A stretch of DNA of 64,000 bases from Diphasiastrum complanatum (GCA_029204225.1 CM055109.1:1626673-1690672), one strand, 5' to 3'; numbered from the stretch's first letter, positions 1 through 11,153 are shown. Notes: generated by a model from the sequence alone, not told the origin. Translations and numbers: made by a program.

Positions 1-14
1 TGGATGAACATATA

Positions 15-1288
15 ATGTGGATCCAATCGAAAACATCAATTTATGTGGATATTATTAACTTTTTAAAGGATCAGATTTATCTTGATCATTTTAATAAACA
101 ACAAAAAATTATTTTTCTTTCAAAAGTAGGACCCTATACGATTATAAATAAAATATTGTATAAATTAGGAGCCGACAATAATCTTTGTCGTTGTTTAGAA
201 CACACCGAAACCGTCACTATAATACATGTGCTTCATGAAGAAGATTTGGGAGGTCACTATGCTCTTAAGAATACTGCAAGAAAGATCCTTAATGCTAAGT
301 ATTGGTGGCCTACCGTCTATAGAGATGTTAAATCATTCATTCAAAAATGTGATGCATGTTAGAGGATGGGGAAATCCAGCTTCGCGACACATTGGCCACT
401 TACACCGATAATTCCCTTAGCACCTTTTGAGAAGTGGGAGATAGACTTTGTAGGGCCTATCAAACCGACCACTCGTAAAACCCGTCGACGTTACATCTTT
501 GTTGCTACAGATTATGCTACTAGAATGGTAGAGGCTGAAGCCATAGTTAAAAACGATGTTAAGATTGTAGCAAAGTTTTTATTCCAAAACATTATCACAC
601 GTTATGGATGTCCCTTAGAACTCATTAGTGATAGGGGAACCCACTTCCTTAACTAGACCCTTGAGCTATATTATCATATTTTTCCATCACACATCGTCAA
701 ACCACTCCATGTAATCCTAAAGTGAATGGACTTATTGAGTGAGCAAATGAATTTTGTGCAAAATTCTGAATAAAGTGACAGAAGCACATTCTTTTAATTG
801 GAATCAAAAGTTACCATCTGTTTTATGGGCATATATGACTGCCGAGAAGATCACAACTAGGCAAACTCCATATCGTGTATGAAATGCATCCCATATTACC
901 AATAGAATTCGAAGTTCTGACATTCCACATTAGCAATGAGGAACGAATGGATTAACACGATAGTCTCTAGGAGCGGATGATAGATTTGACGCAACTGGGG
1001 GAGGATTGTCATCTTTCATTAATTGAGACTGAACGAGTATAGAATAAAAGAAAAGAAATTTTCGATCAGTCTACTAAAAAGATAAAAATTAAACGAGGAG
1101 ACTATGTGCTTCTGTATGACAACAGACACATGTTGTTTCCTGAGAAATTACATACCAGATGGATGGGACCTTACAAAGTCATAGAAGTTCCTAATAATGG
1201 ATCGTTACAGTTAACCGATCTCAAAGGACATTTACTTGATACTCGAGTAAATGGATCAAGAGTGAAACACTACTATTTTTATGACTAA
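15..1288 (+). pseudogene. Ty3/gypsy integrase fragment, broken
   Basis: This is the 3' part of a gypsy pol gene. It reads through an integrase zinc-binding region (HVLHEEDLGGHY, ending QKCDAC at about 350-362), an integrase core starting KWEIDFVGPIKP near 433, and the catalytic-type stretch ELISDRGTHF near 620. The C-terminal region, with WMGPYKVIEV near 1160 and a stop at 1286-1288, is also present. The frame is interrupted after CDAC at 361-363, at 655 and repeatedly between 655 and 1105, so no integrase can be made. The upstream RT and RNase H lie outside the window or are lost. Positions 226-850 recur inverted at 2115-2731 and positions 1090-1288 recur directly at 3255-3445. The family call rests on the H2C2-core-C-terminal order and is firm; the lineage is not assigned. 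Confidence 0.9.
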
Positions 1289-2128
1289 TTCCTGATGAAT
1301 ATGACGAAGCTCAATTTTTGCGAAATTTGCGACACTGTTCACATTTCATCCAACTCGCTAATTCTAGTTTTGAAACTTTGAAAAATCCAACACTTTTGTT
1401 CCATCATTTACCTTCAAAAAATTTGCAAAAAAAAAATCGAAATTTTTGCTAGTACGTTGCACATTTATTTGCCACATCAAATTTTTTCCACCATGTTGTC
1501 AGCATATGAGAAATACGTGAAAAACTCGACATCTTCGCTTCATCAATAAGTCACTGTTTTTGTGAAAGCAAAAATTTCGACTCTTAAACCTTCGCATTTT
1601 TCGGGATTCCTTTTGGCACTTTACTTGCTTGAATTCATTTCCCATTCATGATTATTTTCACGAAAATGCCGACACGTCAGCCTTTGCAAATTTCGCTCAT
1701 ATGTTTCAACAAAAAAAACGACAATCTTCATTGCCAATATCATATATATTGTTTCATAGATTGTTTGTACTGTTTATTTTTGCACTCCAATACTCATGAA
1801 TATTGAGCTGAACTTTTGCGAACTGAGCGAGGCATTTATGTATTTTATTAACTTATTTTATTTATTTTTAATTTTTTTTAGGACTAGATACTTTAGTCTT
1901 GAGATTGTACCTTCAAAATAAGGACACACTTTCATTAAATACTTGTCTAATCTGTCGATATATCATCAATACACCGAATACCTTAAACACTTCTGTTTTT
2001 CGTTTTTCTCTTCCATCATTCTTTGCTTCCCATTTTCGCAATTCTTATGATTTGCTCTTTTTCGCCATCACTAGTTCACTAATACTACTGCCATGGCCAT
2101 TATTTTCAAATCGCATCTCAGCAGTTCT
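1289..2128 (+). repeat. Gypsy 3' spacer / probable LTR, copy 1
   Basis: This non-coding stretch directly follows the integrase stop and is repeated at 3446-4293 after a second integrase end, so it belongs to the element. It is AT-rich with repeated GCGA- and GACAC-type words (for example GCGACACTGTTCAC near 1328 and GCCGACACGTCAGCC near 1668). It probably contains an LTR, because in copy 2 it runs straight into a gag-like frame, but I could not fix TG/CA ends or a primer-binding site. It stops at about 2128, where an inverted integrase copy begins. Confidence 0.6.
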
Positions 2129-3240
2129 ATATGCCTATAAAACAGATGGTAAATTCTGATTCCAATCAAAAGAATGTGCTTCTGTCACTTTATTCAGAAT
2201 TTTGCACAAAATTCCATTTGCTCTCTCAATAAGTCCATTCGCTTTAGGATTATATGGAGTGGTTTAACGATGTGTGACAGAAAATATGATAATATAGCCT
2301 CAATGGTCTGGTTAAGGAAGTAGGTTCCCATGTCACTAACGAGTTCTAAGGGACATCCATAATGTGTGATAATATTTTGGAATAAAAACTTTGCTACAAT
2401 CTTAGCATCATTTTTAATTGTGGCTTCGGCCTCCACCATTTTGGTAGCATAATCCGTAACAACAAGGATGTAATGTCGACGGGTACGAGTGGTTGGTTTG
2501 ATTGGCTCTACAAAGTCTATCCCCCACTTCTCAAAAGGTGCCAAGGGAATAATCCGTGTAAATGGCCAATGTGTCGTGCAGCTGGGTTTCCCCACATTCT
2601 CTGGCACACATCACATTTTTGAATAAACAATTTGACATCTCTATAGACGTAGGCCACCAATACTTAGCATTAAGGATCTTTCTTGCAGTATTTTTAAGAG
2701 CATAGTGACCCCCCGGTTTTCTCCTGCACAATCAAGACTCCAGCATGCATACATAAAATTTCAAACTGTAATCTGAGCCTTGAATATTGTTGATCTTTTA
2801 TCAATTTACAGAATTGCTTGAAAGCAATCTGTCCAAATGCAATATGCTCACCGTTTAAGGCTCTCATATCTCACTTTTTTGTTGGAAATGATATACTCTT
2901 GCTCCGGTAAGAAGATTGAAGCAAGAGCAAAGCGAACGAAACTCTTGAGATTTGGATCTCTGATATAAGACAACTTATATCCTCTCTTCTCAAGGTATGC
3001 TTCCTCTTGTAGTCGGGCCTTGTAACTGGAATTGTGCCGTCAATAGACAAGCCTAATGCATGACAATAGAAATTTTCAGAAATAACAATCTCCTGATTGC
3101 GGACGATACTATGAACATGTCCGTCATCGATTTCATTAATATTTCTAATGAATTCATGACAAAGTTCCGTTAGAATGACTGAAGGATCAAATTGGAGTAA
3201 TCTGTCAATCCGAGCTCTAACAGCAAAGGGTTGTAAAACT
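2115..3240 (-). mobile_element. Inverted gypsy segment: gag-like piece joined to integrase
   Basis: Read on the minus strand, 3240 to about 2731 is a diverged copy of the gag-like frame at 4330-4897. It runs directly into a copy of the integrase region 226-850. The junction is at about 2716-2731, where a gag-like 'IVQEK' end meets GGHYALKNTARK of the zinc-binding region, so the whole middle of the element is deleted. The integrase core (KWGIDFVEPIKP, LVSDMGTYFLN) is legible but interrupted. The segment lies between two plus-strand copies of the same element, which makes this 5-kb region rich in long inverted repeats. It shows that the gag-like frame lies upstream of integrase in this family. 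Confidence 0.8.
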
Positions 3241-3254
3241 AGTAAGAAAAAATT

Positions 3255-3445
3255 AAACGAGGAGACTACATGCTTCTATATGACAACAGACACATGTTGT
3301 TTCCTGGGAAATTACATACCAGATGTATGGGACCTTACAAAGTCATAGAAGTTTTTAACAATGGATCATTACAGTTAGTCAATCTCGAAGGACATTTTCT
3401 TGATACTCTACTAAATGGATCAAGAGTGAAGCGCTACTATGACTA
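3255..3445 (+). pseudogene. Second copy of the gypsy integrase C-terminus
   Basis: This is a diverged duplicate of 1090-1288. It covers the last 60 or so residues of integrase (TRCMGPYKVIEV core) up to the stop near 3443. It begins abruptly at the edge of the inverted segment, so everything upstream is missing. It is followed by the second copy of the spacer, in the same order as copy 1. Several substitutions separate the two copies, so the duplication is not recent. Confidence 0.75.
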
Positions 3446-4293
3446 ATTCCTGATTAATGTAATGAAGTTCAGATTATTACAAAAAACACAAAATTTGTGA
3501 CACTGTTCACACTTCATCCAATTTGTTAATTCCAATTTTGAAACTGCAAAAAATCTAACATTTTCGCTAGTACGTTGCACATTCATTTGCCACGTCAATT
3601 TGTTTCCCCATGTTTTTAGCATACAAGAAAAATGCAAAAAAATCTGACACCTTTGCTTCATCAATAGTGCCCACTGTATTTTTGCGAAAAATGCGACACT
3701 ATTTTGGAGTTTGCTATGTTAAGTAAATCCATCATTCTGGGAAAGCGAAAATTGTGACACTTGAACCTTCGCATTTTTCGAGATTTTTCTGGCACTTGAC
3801 TTGCTTAAATTCATTTACCATTCATACTTGTCATCTTTATTTTTGCGAAAATGCCGACACTTCAGCCTCCGCAAATTTTGCTCATACATTTCAATGAAAA
3901 AAAGCGATAGTCTTCGCCGCCAATATCATATGCATTGTTTCATAGACTATGTATACTATTTATTTTCGCAGTTCAATACTCATGAATACCGAGCTGAACT
4001 TTTGCGGACTGAGGGAAGCATTTGTGTATTTTATTTATTATTATTTTTTTATTATTTTTATTTTTATTTTCTATTAGGATTAGATATTTTATTCTTGAGT
4101 CTGTATTTTCAAAAGTAAGGACACACTTTTGTTAAGTATCAGTCTAATCCGTTGATATATCATGAGTACATCGAACACCTCGAACACTTCTATTTTTTGT
4201 TTTTCTCTTCCATCACTCTTTGCTTCCTGTTTTCGCAATCCTTACGATCAAGTTTCTTTTTTCTGCCATCGCTAGTTCACTAATACTATTGCC
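3446..4293 (+). repeat. Gypsy 3' spacer / probable LTR, copy 2
   Basis: This is a direct repeat of 1289-2128 with the same order of landmarks, including the GACAC/GCGA words, a T-rich run and the CCATCACT-TTTGCTTCC stretch near 4213. It ends at a gag-like start codon at 4294. An integrase-spacer-gag order on one strand is what two tandem elements sharing one LTR would leave. No convincing PBS is visible between the spacer and the ATG, so the LTR reading is an inference. Confidence 0.55.
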
Positions 4294-5926
4294 ATGGCTA
4301 TCGTTTTCAAAACGCATCCTAAACCAGTGCCACTAGTTTTACAACCCTTTGTTGTTAGAGCTCGGATTGATGGATTACTTCAATTTGATCCTTCAGTCAT
4401 TCTAATGAATCTTTGTCATGAATTTATTAGAAATATTGATGAGACTGATGATGGACATCTTCGTAGTATCGTCCGCAATCAGGAGGTTGTTATTTCTGAA
4501 AGTTTTTATTGTCGTGCATTAGGCTTGCCTATTGATGGCACAATTCCAGTTACAAAGCTCGACTACATTACTAGAAGTGGAGCTTTTAAGGAGAAAGCAT
4601 ACCTTGAGAAGAGGGAATAGAAGCTATCTTATATCAGAGACTCGAATCTCAAGAGTTTTGTTCGCTTCGCTTCGCTTCGCTTCGCTCTTGCTTCCATCTA
4701 TTTATCGGAGCAAGAGTATACCATTTCAAATAAAAACATGCGATACATGCTGAGAGCTTTAGAGGGAGAACACATTGCATTCAGCCAAATTGTTTTTAAG
4801 CAATTTCTGTAAATTGACAAAGGATCAACAATATTCCAGGCTTGGATTACAAAGTGGAATTTTATGTATGCATGTTGGAGTCTTGATTGTGCAGGAGAAT
4901 ATCAGGATAGCTCCGGTGCATCAAGTAGCAGATTTAATCATTGAATAAGCTGACTTTCAGATGCAGACATTGAAAGTGACCTCAACTGAACTTGCCAAAT
5001 CATCATCGTCAACACAGAAGAACACAAGTTCAATGAGAGGATCTTCTCCTTCATCATAGTACAAGGCAATCTCTAGCAGTGAAGAAATACAAAAAGTATT
5101 CAGAAAAGACTCCGAAGCAGCTGCTGATCCTAAGCCAATGTGGGAAGACATTTTCGCTAGAGATACCACAAGAAGAGCAAAAAGTTTCTGCTATCAATCC
5201 ATAATAGGATGATGATGATATTGAGTCACCAGTCCAATGTAGGACAATCCAACAATTTTGTAAATGAAAATGCATTGCTCAAGCAACAGATCTAGACCCT
5301 ACATGCTTCTCTACAAGAAGAAAGACATGTGCAGGCTACTCTACAAAGCACCAACAAGGAGCTTAAAGACATTGCTGACAAGGATAGCGCTGAAGCAAAC
5401 CAGAAGCAGCTATAGGACTCTGTTGTCCACAACTATAGAATTCCACAAACATGCTAAACAAAGACAACAAAATTTATAAGAGACAAGCTGAGGAGTCAAT
5501 CTTATGGCGAATAAGCATCGAAGTAATGCTTGGAGCATGTGTATCTCACAGCAAATACGGAATTGATCAGATAGCTTGGAAGGGTATCCAAGAGAGGATC
5601 ATCCAAATCTTCCAGTCATAGACTTATCTCCAACAACAGATGGCTGCCTACGAAAAATTGAAAGAAGAGCTGGAAGAGACAAAATTTCATTCATGTCATA
5701 TTCAGATTCCTGAAGAAGAATCTATTGAGCAAAAAGAACAGTCGATGCAAACGGATGCGCTAGTCCATGATAAATCAGACAAGGCCATCCAGACTGATTC
5801 ATTTTTCAAACAAATCCACAGAGATCAAGCAGTGCAGACTAATGTCGAGGATGTCGAGAAGCTGAAACCAATTGCCGAAGCTGTTATAGTAGAACAACCG
5901 ACCTTAGCAATGATTCTGCAGTAGAG
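4294..5926 (+). pseudogene. Gag-like protein with coiled coil and QT motifs, broken
   Basis: The reading frame opens at ATG 4294 (MAIVFKTHPKPVP) and is clean for 108 codons, with hydrophobic helical-looking stretches such as LLQFDPSVILMNLCHEF. It then shifts frame. A TTCGCTTCGC triplication lies near 4665. Between 5267 and 5415 one frame is strongly coiled-coil (LQSTNKELKDIADKDS). The last part opens at ATG 5640 with MAAYEKLKEELEETK and then carries three evenly spaced motifs, MQTD, IQTD and VQTN, at residues 36, 50 and 65 of that segment. It ends at 5922-5924. The position next to gypsy LTR and integrase sequence suggests a structural (Gag-type) protein, but I do not recognise the N-terminal domain. 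It could also be an extra ORF of the element. Multiple stops make it non-functional here. Confidence 0.55.
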
Positions 5927-6066
5927 CGAAGCTTCACCAAGTGGCAATGTAAAGAGGAAAAATAAGGTAGTCTACTCACTACTAAGTAAAATCAAAATTT
6001 ACTACATTTTAGCAGGAACTGACCACCTTCTTACCTCCTCTGTTTATTCTAGAACTCCAATGGAGA

Positions 6067-6355
6067 ATGAATTGCCTAATTTTGCCAAAACTTTTTGGTT
6101 ACACCAAAGAACAATGGGAAAGTCCTTGGACTTTCTCTACTCTTAAGAAGTTTTGGGCCAAACTAACAACACACCAAAATGGTATCTTGGCCTTGGCCAT
6201 TGTTCAGAATAAGTTCAATGTGCCAATAAACTACATCCATGTTGTTATAGGATGTTTGTATATATATATATATCCTTGAATATTTGAAAAAATTTGAAAA
6301 CACAATTTTTCCTACTCTGGACGAGTATGTGGATAAATTGAAAACAATAAACCCC
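6067..6355 (+). pseudogene. Unassigned coding-like fragment
   Basis: About 60 codons read cleanly from ATG 6067 (FGYTKEQWESPW, then LKKFWAKLTTHQNG). They are interrupted by a short TA run at 6254-6272 and continue in another frame as FPTLDEYVDKLKTINPP to about 6355. There the sequence switches abruptly to an antisense copia element at a run of C. The fragment follows the gag-like frame and may belong to the same gypsy element, but no domain is recognised. It matters mainly because it marks the left breakpoint of the proposed rearrangement. Confidence 0.35.
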
Positions 6356-6935
6356 CCCTCTTTGGTTGCATTTGTGATAGCTATGTACTTGGATTCCATT
6401 GATGATAATGCAACCGAGGTATGCTTCCAGCTGTTCCATGAGGTTGGGCCTTGGTTGTATAGAAATACAGATCTAGAAGTTGATTTTCTAGTATCGATAT
6501 CTCCTGCCCAATGGCTTCAAAGATATTGGTAGTTTGGCTATCTCCGTAGTAAATGTTGAGAGTTTTCGTTGTCTGAATGTACTTCATGGCCTTTGTTGGC
6601 ACTTTCCAATGAGTTAAGCCTGAATTTGATAGGAACTGGCTAATTGTACTGATCGAATATGCAAGGTTTGGTCGCGTATAGATCATTGCGTGCATCAATG
6701 AGCCAATGATGGATTGAAATTGGTAGCACTTTCTTCTTTGATGGTTCCATTGAGGAAAGCTGTCTGGACATCCATCTGGTGGACTTCAAAGTCTGCTACG
6801 ACTGCAAAGGAGAGAAGTAGGCAGATTGAAGCATGTTTAACAACTTGGTTGAAGGTTTAAGAATAATTCAGATCTGGAATCTGGGAAAAGCCTTTAGCGA
6901 CTAGCCTAGCCTTGTAACGATCTTTTGATAAAACA
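6356..6935 (-). pseudogene. Copia RT and RNase H remnants
   Basis: From the right, the minus strand shows the RT N-terminal block (KARLVAKGFSQ, then MDVQTAFLNGTI) between 6935 and about 6740. This is joined to the RT C-terminal block (MIYTRPNLAYSISTISQF) at about 6698. The RT core with the YVDD catalytic motif is therefore deleted. RNase H begins with GQEISILENQLLDLYFYTTKAQ and, after a frameshift, reaches ESKYIAITNATKE at the left end. The reading frame shifts at least twice, and the last 70 or so residues of RNase H are missing at this locus. Confidence 0.85.
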
Positions 6936-6939
6936 TCTT

Positions 6940-7695
6940 CTAATCAAGAGATAGTTTTTTTCGTTCAGCTATACCATTGGACTGAGGTGAGCAAATGGTT
7001 GTAAATTGTTGATGTATCTCGTTGGCCTTGCAGAACTCCTTGAATTCCGTGGAGGTATACTCTCTCCCTCCATCTGTTCGTAGAGACTTGATCTTCCTCT
7101 GGGTCTGGTTTTCTGCAAATGTCTTGAACCGTTTCAAGAACTTAAATGCTTCAGATTTGTTCTTCATAAAGTAGGTAGCAGTCCTTCGAGAGAAGTCATT
7201 GATGAAGGTTAGAAAATAGAGAGCTCTCCCTGTTGAAGTAGTCTGCATCGGGCCACAAATGACATTGTGTACAAGGTCAAGCAAGCCCTTGGATGTATGA
7301 ACTAAGTCTGAAGTGAAGGGGCTTCTAGCATGCTTGCTGATAATACAGCTTTCGCATGGAGAAGTAGGCTTGCTGACAGATGGCAGATCTTGTACTAGAC
7401 TTTGAATAGACATTTTCTAGATACTATTGAAATTGAGGTGGCCAAGTTTGAAATTCCACAACATATCAATTGATTCAGAATTGGTTGTGTGAAGAGCTTG
7501 ACTATTAGAAGAGTAGCAGTGGATGAGTTTGTAAAGATAGCCACTTATTCTTCCATAGGCTAGAACCTTCCGGGATTTGTCAAAAATTGTGCAGTCTTCT
7601 ATATCGAATTTGACTCTTCGACTTGATTTGGTGATTCTGCTAACTGAGAGTAGATTCTTGGTCAGATTTGGAATGTGGAGAATGTTGGACAGCAA
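6940..7695 (-). pseudogene. Copia GAG-pre-integrase and integrase core
   Basis: The minus strand shows the pre-integrase block (MLWNFKLGHLNFNSI, about 7470-7417). The integrase zinc-binding pair follows (CESCIISKHARSPF), then LVHNVICGPMQT, FINDFSRRTATYF, LRTDGGREY and SPQSNGIAERK. The catalytic positions have partly decayed: the first Asp of the usual HSD is Asn here, while Asp in LRTDGG and Glu in GIAE remain. A stop separates the two halves at 7414-7416. Length and order match the copia pol polyprotein. The frame ends at 6940 with the rest of integrase deleted. Confidence 0.85.
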
Positions 7696-8585
7696 CTTGA
7701 CTTCACCTCTCTAAGATTCAACTCTGATTGTTCCTTCACCTTTGATTGAATGTGATGAGTTGTCTCCAAGTTGCACAAATCTTGTATGGGTGAATGACTT
7801 GTACTCCTTGAACCAGTCTTGATGGTGAGTCCTGTTGTTTTCCAACTTTGGTCATAAAAGAAGCTTTAACTTCCTCTTGTTGCTGAATTGAGTGACTGTT
7901 GTAGCACTGTGTGCTTGTTGTTGGAACTACTTCTTCTTTTCGTTGTTGTACTTCAAAGTTTGGCAGTCCTTGATTTCGTGGCCAGTCCTCTTACAATGTC
8001 TACTAAATAGTTTTTTCATTGGTTGGAATGATGAAGAACTTGAATTCGATCCTGAACCAAAATTTGGTCCAGATTGCATGTTGCTCTTCTTGTCAGTATA
8101 ACCAGACTTTGTAGATCTCTTGGATATAAACTTCTGATTTTTTGAATATAGAACTTGAGGATCCGATCTTGAGCCTGAGGAGGATGTTGATCTTCTGATC
8201 TTCTCTTGTAGAAGCAGCAATATTACTCTTGATAGAGTGAGGTGCTCCTGGGTAGAAATTTCCATTACCCAATTTTGGTAGGCTTCAGGTAGACTCAATA
8301 ATAGAGTCAATAGTGCATCGAAATCTTCTATGACTCAGCCAATTACAATCATCTGCTCCATAAGATTTTTGAACGTTTTGAGATGACTAGAGACACTTTC
8401 TATGTCAGACATCCTCAAGGTGAAAAATTTCTTCCTCAAGTGTAACTTGGAAGTCACATCTCTGATATCGTAAAGGGTTTCTAAGATGTCTCATGCATTC
8501 TTAGCAGTCTGAACAGCACGTATGTGGCTGATCTGAGTATCCTTGATGTTGAGGGTGATCATGGCAAATGCTTTGCCATCTCTCA
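7696..8585 (-). pseudogene. Copia gag and protease region
   Basis: A Gag-like frame runs from about 8310 to 7927 (LPEAYQNWVMEIS, then a Ser-rich linker). It ends in a degraded zinc knuckle, SRHCKRTGHEIKDC, whose first Cys has become Ser. The protease region (LGDNSSHSIKGEG-type sequence, minus strand around 7790-7720) follows but is frameshifted. Upstream, 8585-8310 still encodes gag in broken frames. The gag start and the leader with the primer-binding site are missing because LTR sequence joins gag directly at about 8586. Confidence 0.75.
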
Positions 8586-9211
8586 GTACAAAGTGGGTAA
8601 CCGCCTTTGGGATATTTTAGCGGTCCAGCTATTTCTAGGGTTTATGATAAGTTGGTGACGTCGGTCTGCCACTATTGGAGAAAACCCGAAAAATACGAAG
8701 GTGCTTTTAAAACGAAGACAAGAAAATATGAAAAACCCGACAGTGTGTTTAACATAAAGTTTGGTCACAGTGTCGCGTTTTTTTCCAAAAGTGCAAAAAA
8801 GACGACAATGCCTAAAAACGATTAAGTCACAAAAATCCCTAAGGCAAAAAGATGAAAAACCCAAAGTGTCGCTTTTTCCCGACAGTGCAAAAAAGGCGAC
8901 AATGCCTAAGAACAATTAAGGCATAAAAACCCTAAGCTGCGAAGAAGGCGCCAAGTGAGAAAAAGATGACAAATGCGAAAAAGACGACAGTGCCTAAAAA
9001 CGATTAAGGCACAAAATTCTTAAAGGTGTGAAAAAGGAAAAAAACCTGAAGTCTCGCTTTTTCCCGACAATGCTAAAAAAATGTTTTAAAATAAAAACAA
9101 AGAGTATTTAGGAATGCGAAGGTCCGAACTATGTTGTCGGCCTTCGGCTGTTTTTCAAGATGCTCATTACTTGAACGATTTTGTTTAAGACTGAGCATAA
9201 GAAATCGAACA
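8586..9211 (-). repeat. 5' LTR of the split copia, 3'-truncated
   Basis: On the minus strand the LTR starts TGTTCGATTTCTTATGCTC at 9211. It matches the LTR that starts at 43176 on the plus strand through the phrase CCGCCTTTGGGATA near 8610. It breaks off at about 8586, so roughly the last 300 bases of the LTR, the PBS and the leader are gone. Inside it are about three diverged tandem units of 87-94 bp carrying GCAAAAAAGACGACAATGCC (starting near 8791, 8885 and 8972). A minus-strand flank of AAGGT at 9216-9212 abuts the terminus. Confidence 0.85.
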
Positions 9212-9271
9212 ACCTTGACACATTGGCTAAATAGATTCCAACCATCCTACACTATCAAACAAATACAATGG
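9212..9271 (-). other. Host-type paralog B, short segment between two copia elements
   Basis: These 60 bases match, inverted, positions 24712-24771 (for example CCATCCTACACTA and TTGACACATTGGCT). They are the only host-type sequence between the split copia LTR and the copia at 9272. The last five bases, AATGG at 9267-9271, are the left target-site duplicate of that element. Confidence 0.85.
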
Positions 9272-9975
9272 TGTTGAATTCACACGTGTGGATTGTCCAC
9301 AACATGTACTTGTGATCTCCTAAGGTGTGTAGATGCATGAAGATCAAGACTAGATTGAGATTCAAGATCAATCTTAGATCCTATGGCAAAAACACACTAC
9401 TACATGCATTCCATCATTTCCAACTCTCACTCACACGTGTGGGAAGTATTCAAAAAATAATCTAAGTAAAAACAAGCTGCTCTCCTCGGGTAGAGAGAGA
9501 AAGCTAGAAATCCAATAACTCACAAAATCCATAAAATCACCAAATCAATTAGATCCAAAATGAGGAGTACAATTATACTAGTAGATCCACGAGCTACCAC
9601 TATGCTTAACTATGATTGGACCATACTTTGTGAACTCTTGATCCTATTGGACCATTGATCCATGCACCTCTTAATTCTATTGGACTATATTCAAGCACAC
9701 CTCAATTTCCTATTGGACCTCACAAGGTTCCACCTCTAAATCCTATTGGACCTCTTGGAATTCATCAAACAAAAGCTTTACACTTGTCTACACTCTAATT
9801 GGCACGTGTTTAGCCTCTTACTCTATTTTGGCTCAATAGTGACATTACAAGTGGAAATGCATAATTTGCCATCTATGCCAAATTTATTCCTATCAACATC
9901 CTACACCTAGCTGCTTGATGTAAAAAACATAAGCCCCCTATATCTAACATAGATAATCTTTTTCAATTCTTCACA
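9272..9975 (-). repeat. 3' LTR of the copia at 9272-14293
   Basis: This LTR is 704 bp. On the minus strand it starts TGTGAAGAATTG at 9975 and ends GTGAATTCAACA at 9272. It matches the right LTR closely but lacks a duplication of about 32 bp that the right LTR has around the GGTAGAGAGAGAAA motif. It contains three CACGTG cores (9283-9288, 9433-9438 and 9803-9808), the first two inside ACACGTGT palindromes. Confidence 0.95.
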
Positions 9976-9990
9976 CTCCTCCTAAAAAAT
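9976..9990 (-). other. Polypurine tract of the copia at 9272-14293
   Basis: On the minus strand, TTTTTTAGGAGGAG directly precedes the 3' LTR terminus TGTGAAG. Its position and purine run are those expected of the plus-strand primer of copia elements. Confidence 0.8.
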
Positions 9991-9993
9991 TAT

Positions 9994-11153
9994 CTACAAA
10001 GATTTGAGCATTGATCTTGATATAACTCCAAGATTAGATCTATGCTTGACGAAAGCACTTTTGCTCAAAGGCTTGGTGAGTAGATCGGCAATACAAGAAG
10101 ACGAGTTGACATGCTCCAAATAGATTTCTCCTCCAATAAGCTTTTCTCTCACAAAATGGTGTGCCACTTCTATGTGCTTGCTTCTTGCATGAAATATGGG
10201 ATTATTGGCAAGAGCTTGGGCCGAGATGTTATCACACTTGATCATTGGTAGATCATCCTCCTTGATGCACTTTAGCTCCATTAATAACCTCTTGATCCAA
10301 AGCACTTCTTTGGTAGTTGTAGTGAGTGCTTTGTACTCGGCCTCACATGAAGAGAGAGATATAGTATCTTGCTTTTTGGAAAGCCAAGATATTAGATTGC
10401 CTCCAAGAAAGATAGTGTATGCACTAATAGACTTTCAATCCATCTTGTCACTTGCAAAGTCCGAATCCGAGTAGCCAATAATGGATAGATCTTCACTTTT
10501 ATAGAGTAGACCATAATCACAAGATGAGATACATATCTTAGAGTCCTCTTGGCCATCTTCCAATGATGGATCTTAGGATCTTGCATAAACTGACTCAATT
10601 TGTGCACACAAAAACTTAGATCGGGCCTAGTAATGATAAGCCAAATCAAGGAGCCTACAAGACTCCTAAAAAGTGTGATGTCCTCAAAGGATCTTTCATC
10701 ACCTTTATTAGGATCTTTTACAATTTGCTCCATTGCTCCTCCTCAAGATAACCATTTAGAAAAGCATTGGATACATCTAATTGGAACACCTTCCACTTGA
10801 AAAATCAAGCAAGAGAAATAAGAATTCTTATTGTCACCATCTTTGCAATGGGTGCAAAGGTCTCCTCATAATCAAGACCATGGATCTGAGCAAATCCTTT
10901 GGCACATAATCTTGCTTTATGCTTTTTGATGGTGCCATCATGATTGAGGATCCACAAGCTCCCAAGTATTGTTGTTGATCAATGCATCATACTCTTGCTT
11001 CATGGCATCATACCACTCCTTGGTATTGAGTGTCTCTTGTACATTCTTTGGCTCTTCATGAGAGACATAAAAAACATAATTAGTGGAATCAAGATCCACT
11101 TGTTTGCCTTTGTCAACATATGAGAGCCTCTTAGGCTCGGATCTATCTCTCAT
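9994..11153 (-). pseudogene. Copia RT and RNase H with internal deletion
   Basis: From 11153 leftward the minus strand encodes the integrase-RT linker (RSEPKRLSYVDKGK), then the RT N-terminus (EEPKNVQETLNTKEWYDAMK, NNNTWELV). About 10920-10745 reads in broken frames as RT fingers (ARLCAKGFAQIHGLDYEETF, FQLDVSNAFLNGYLEEE). The sequence then jumps to RT thumb and connection (VGSLIWLIITRPDLSFCVHK), removing the YVDD core. RNase H is represented by DNISAQALANNPIFHARSKH and ends IADLLTKPLSK near 10050, with the stop at 9994. A second frame break lies near 10400. The gene is dead, but the order is that of copia pol. Confidence 0.9.

Larger units (their letters stand above)
6356..9211 (-). mobile_element. 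Copia element, 5' half (split element)
   Basis: On the minus strand this runs LTR (9211 to about 8586), gag, protease, GAG-pre-integrase, integrase, RT and the start of RNase H. It stops at the codons for NATKE (about 6375-6358). The expected continuation (WLRKLL in related copies) is absent here and is found at 42863 on the plus strand. It is flanked on the right by host-type sequence at 9212. The element is heavily deleted inside RT and in the LTR-gag leader. The same family is represented by the longer copy at about 29350-33490. Confidence 0.9.

Noticed and set aside
1289-2160. Possible host gene upstream region or protein (86-codon frame at 1899-2159)
   Set aside because: The region is repeated after another integrase end at 3446-4293, so it belongs to the gypsy element.
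5054-5275. Minus-strand frames opposite the gag-like region (Ser- and Phe-rich)
   Set aside because: They are antisense shadows of the coiled-coil coding stretch, which has recognisable heptads on the plus strand.
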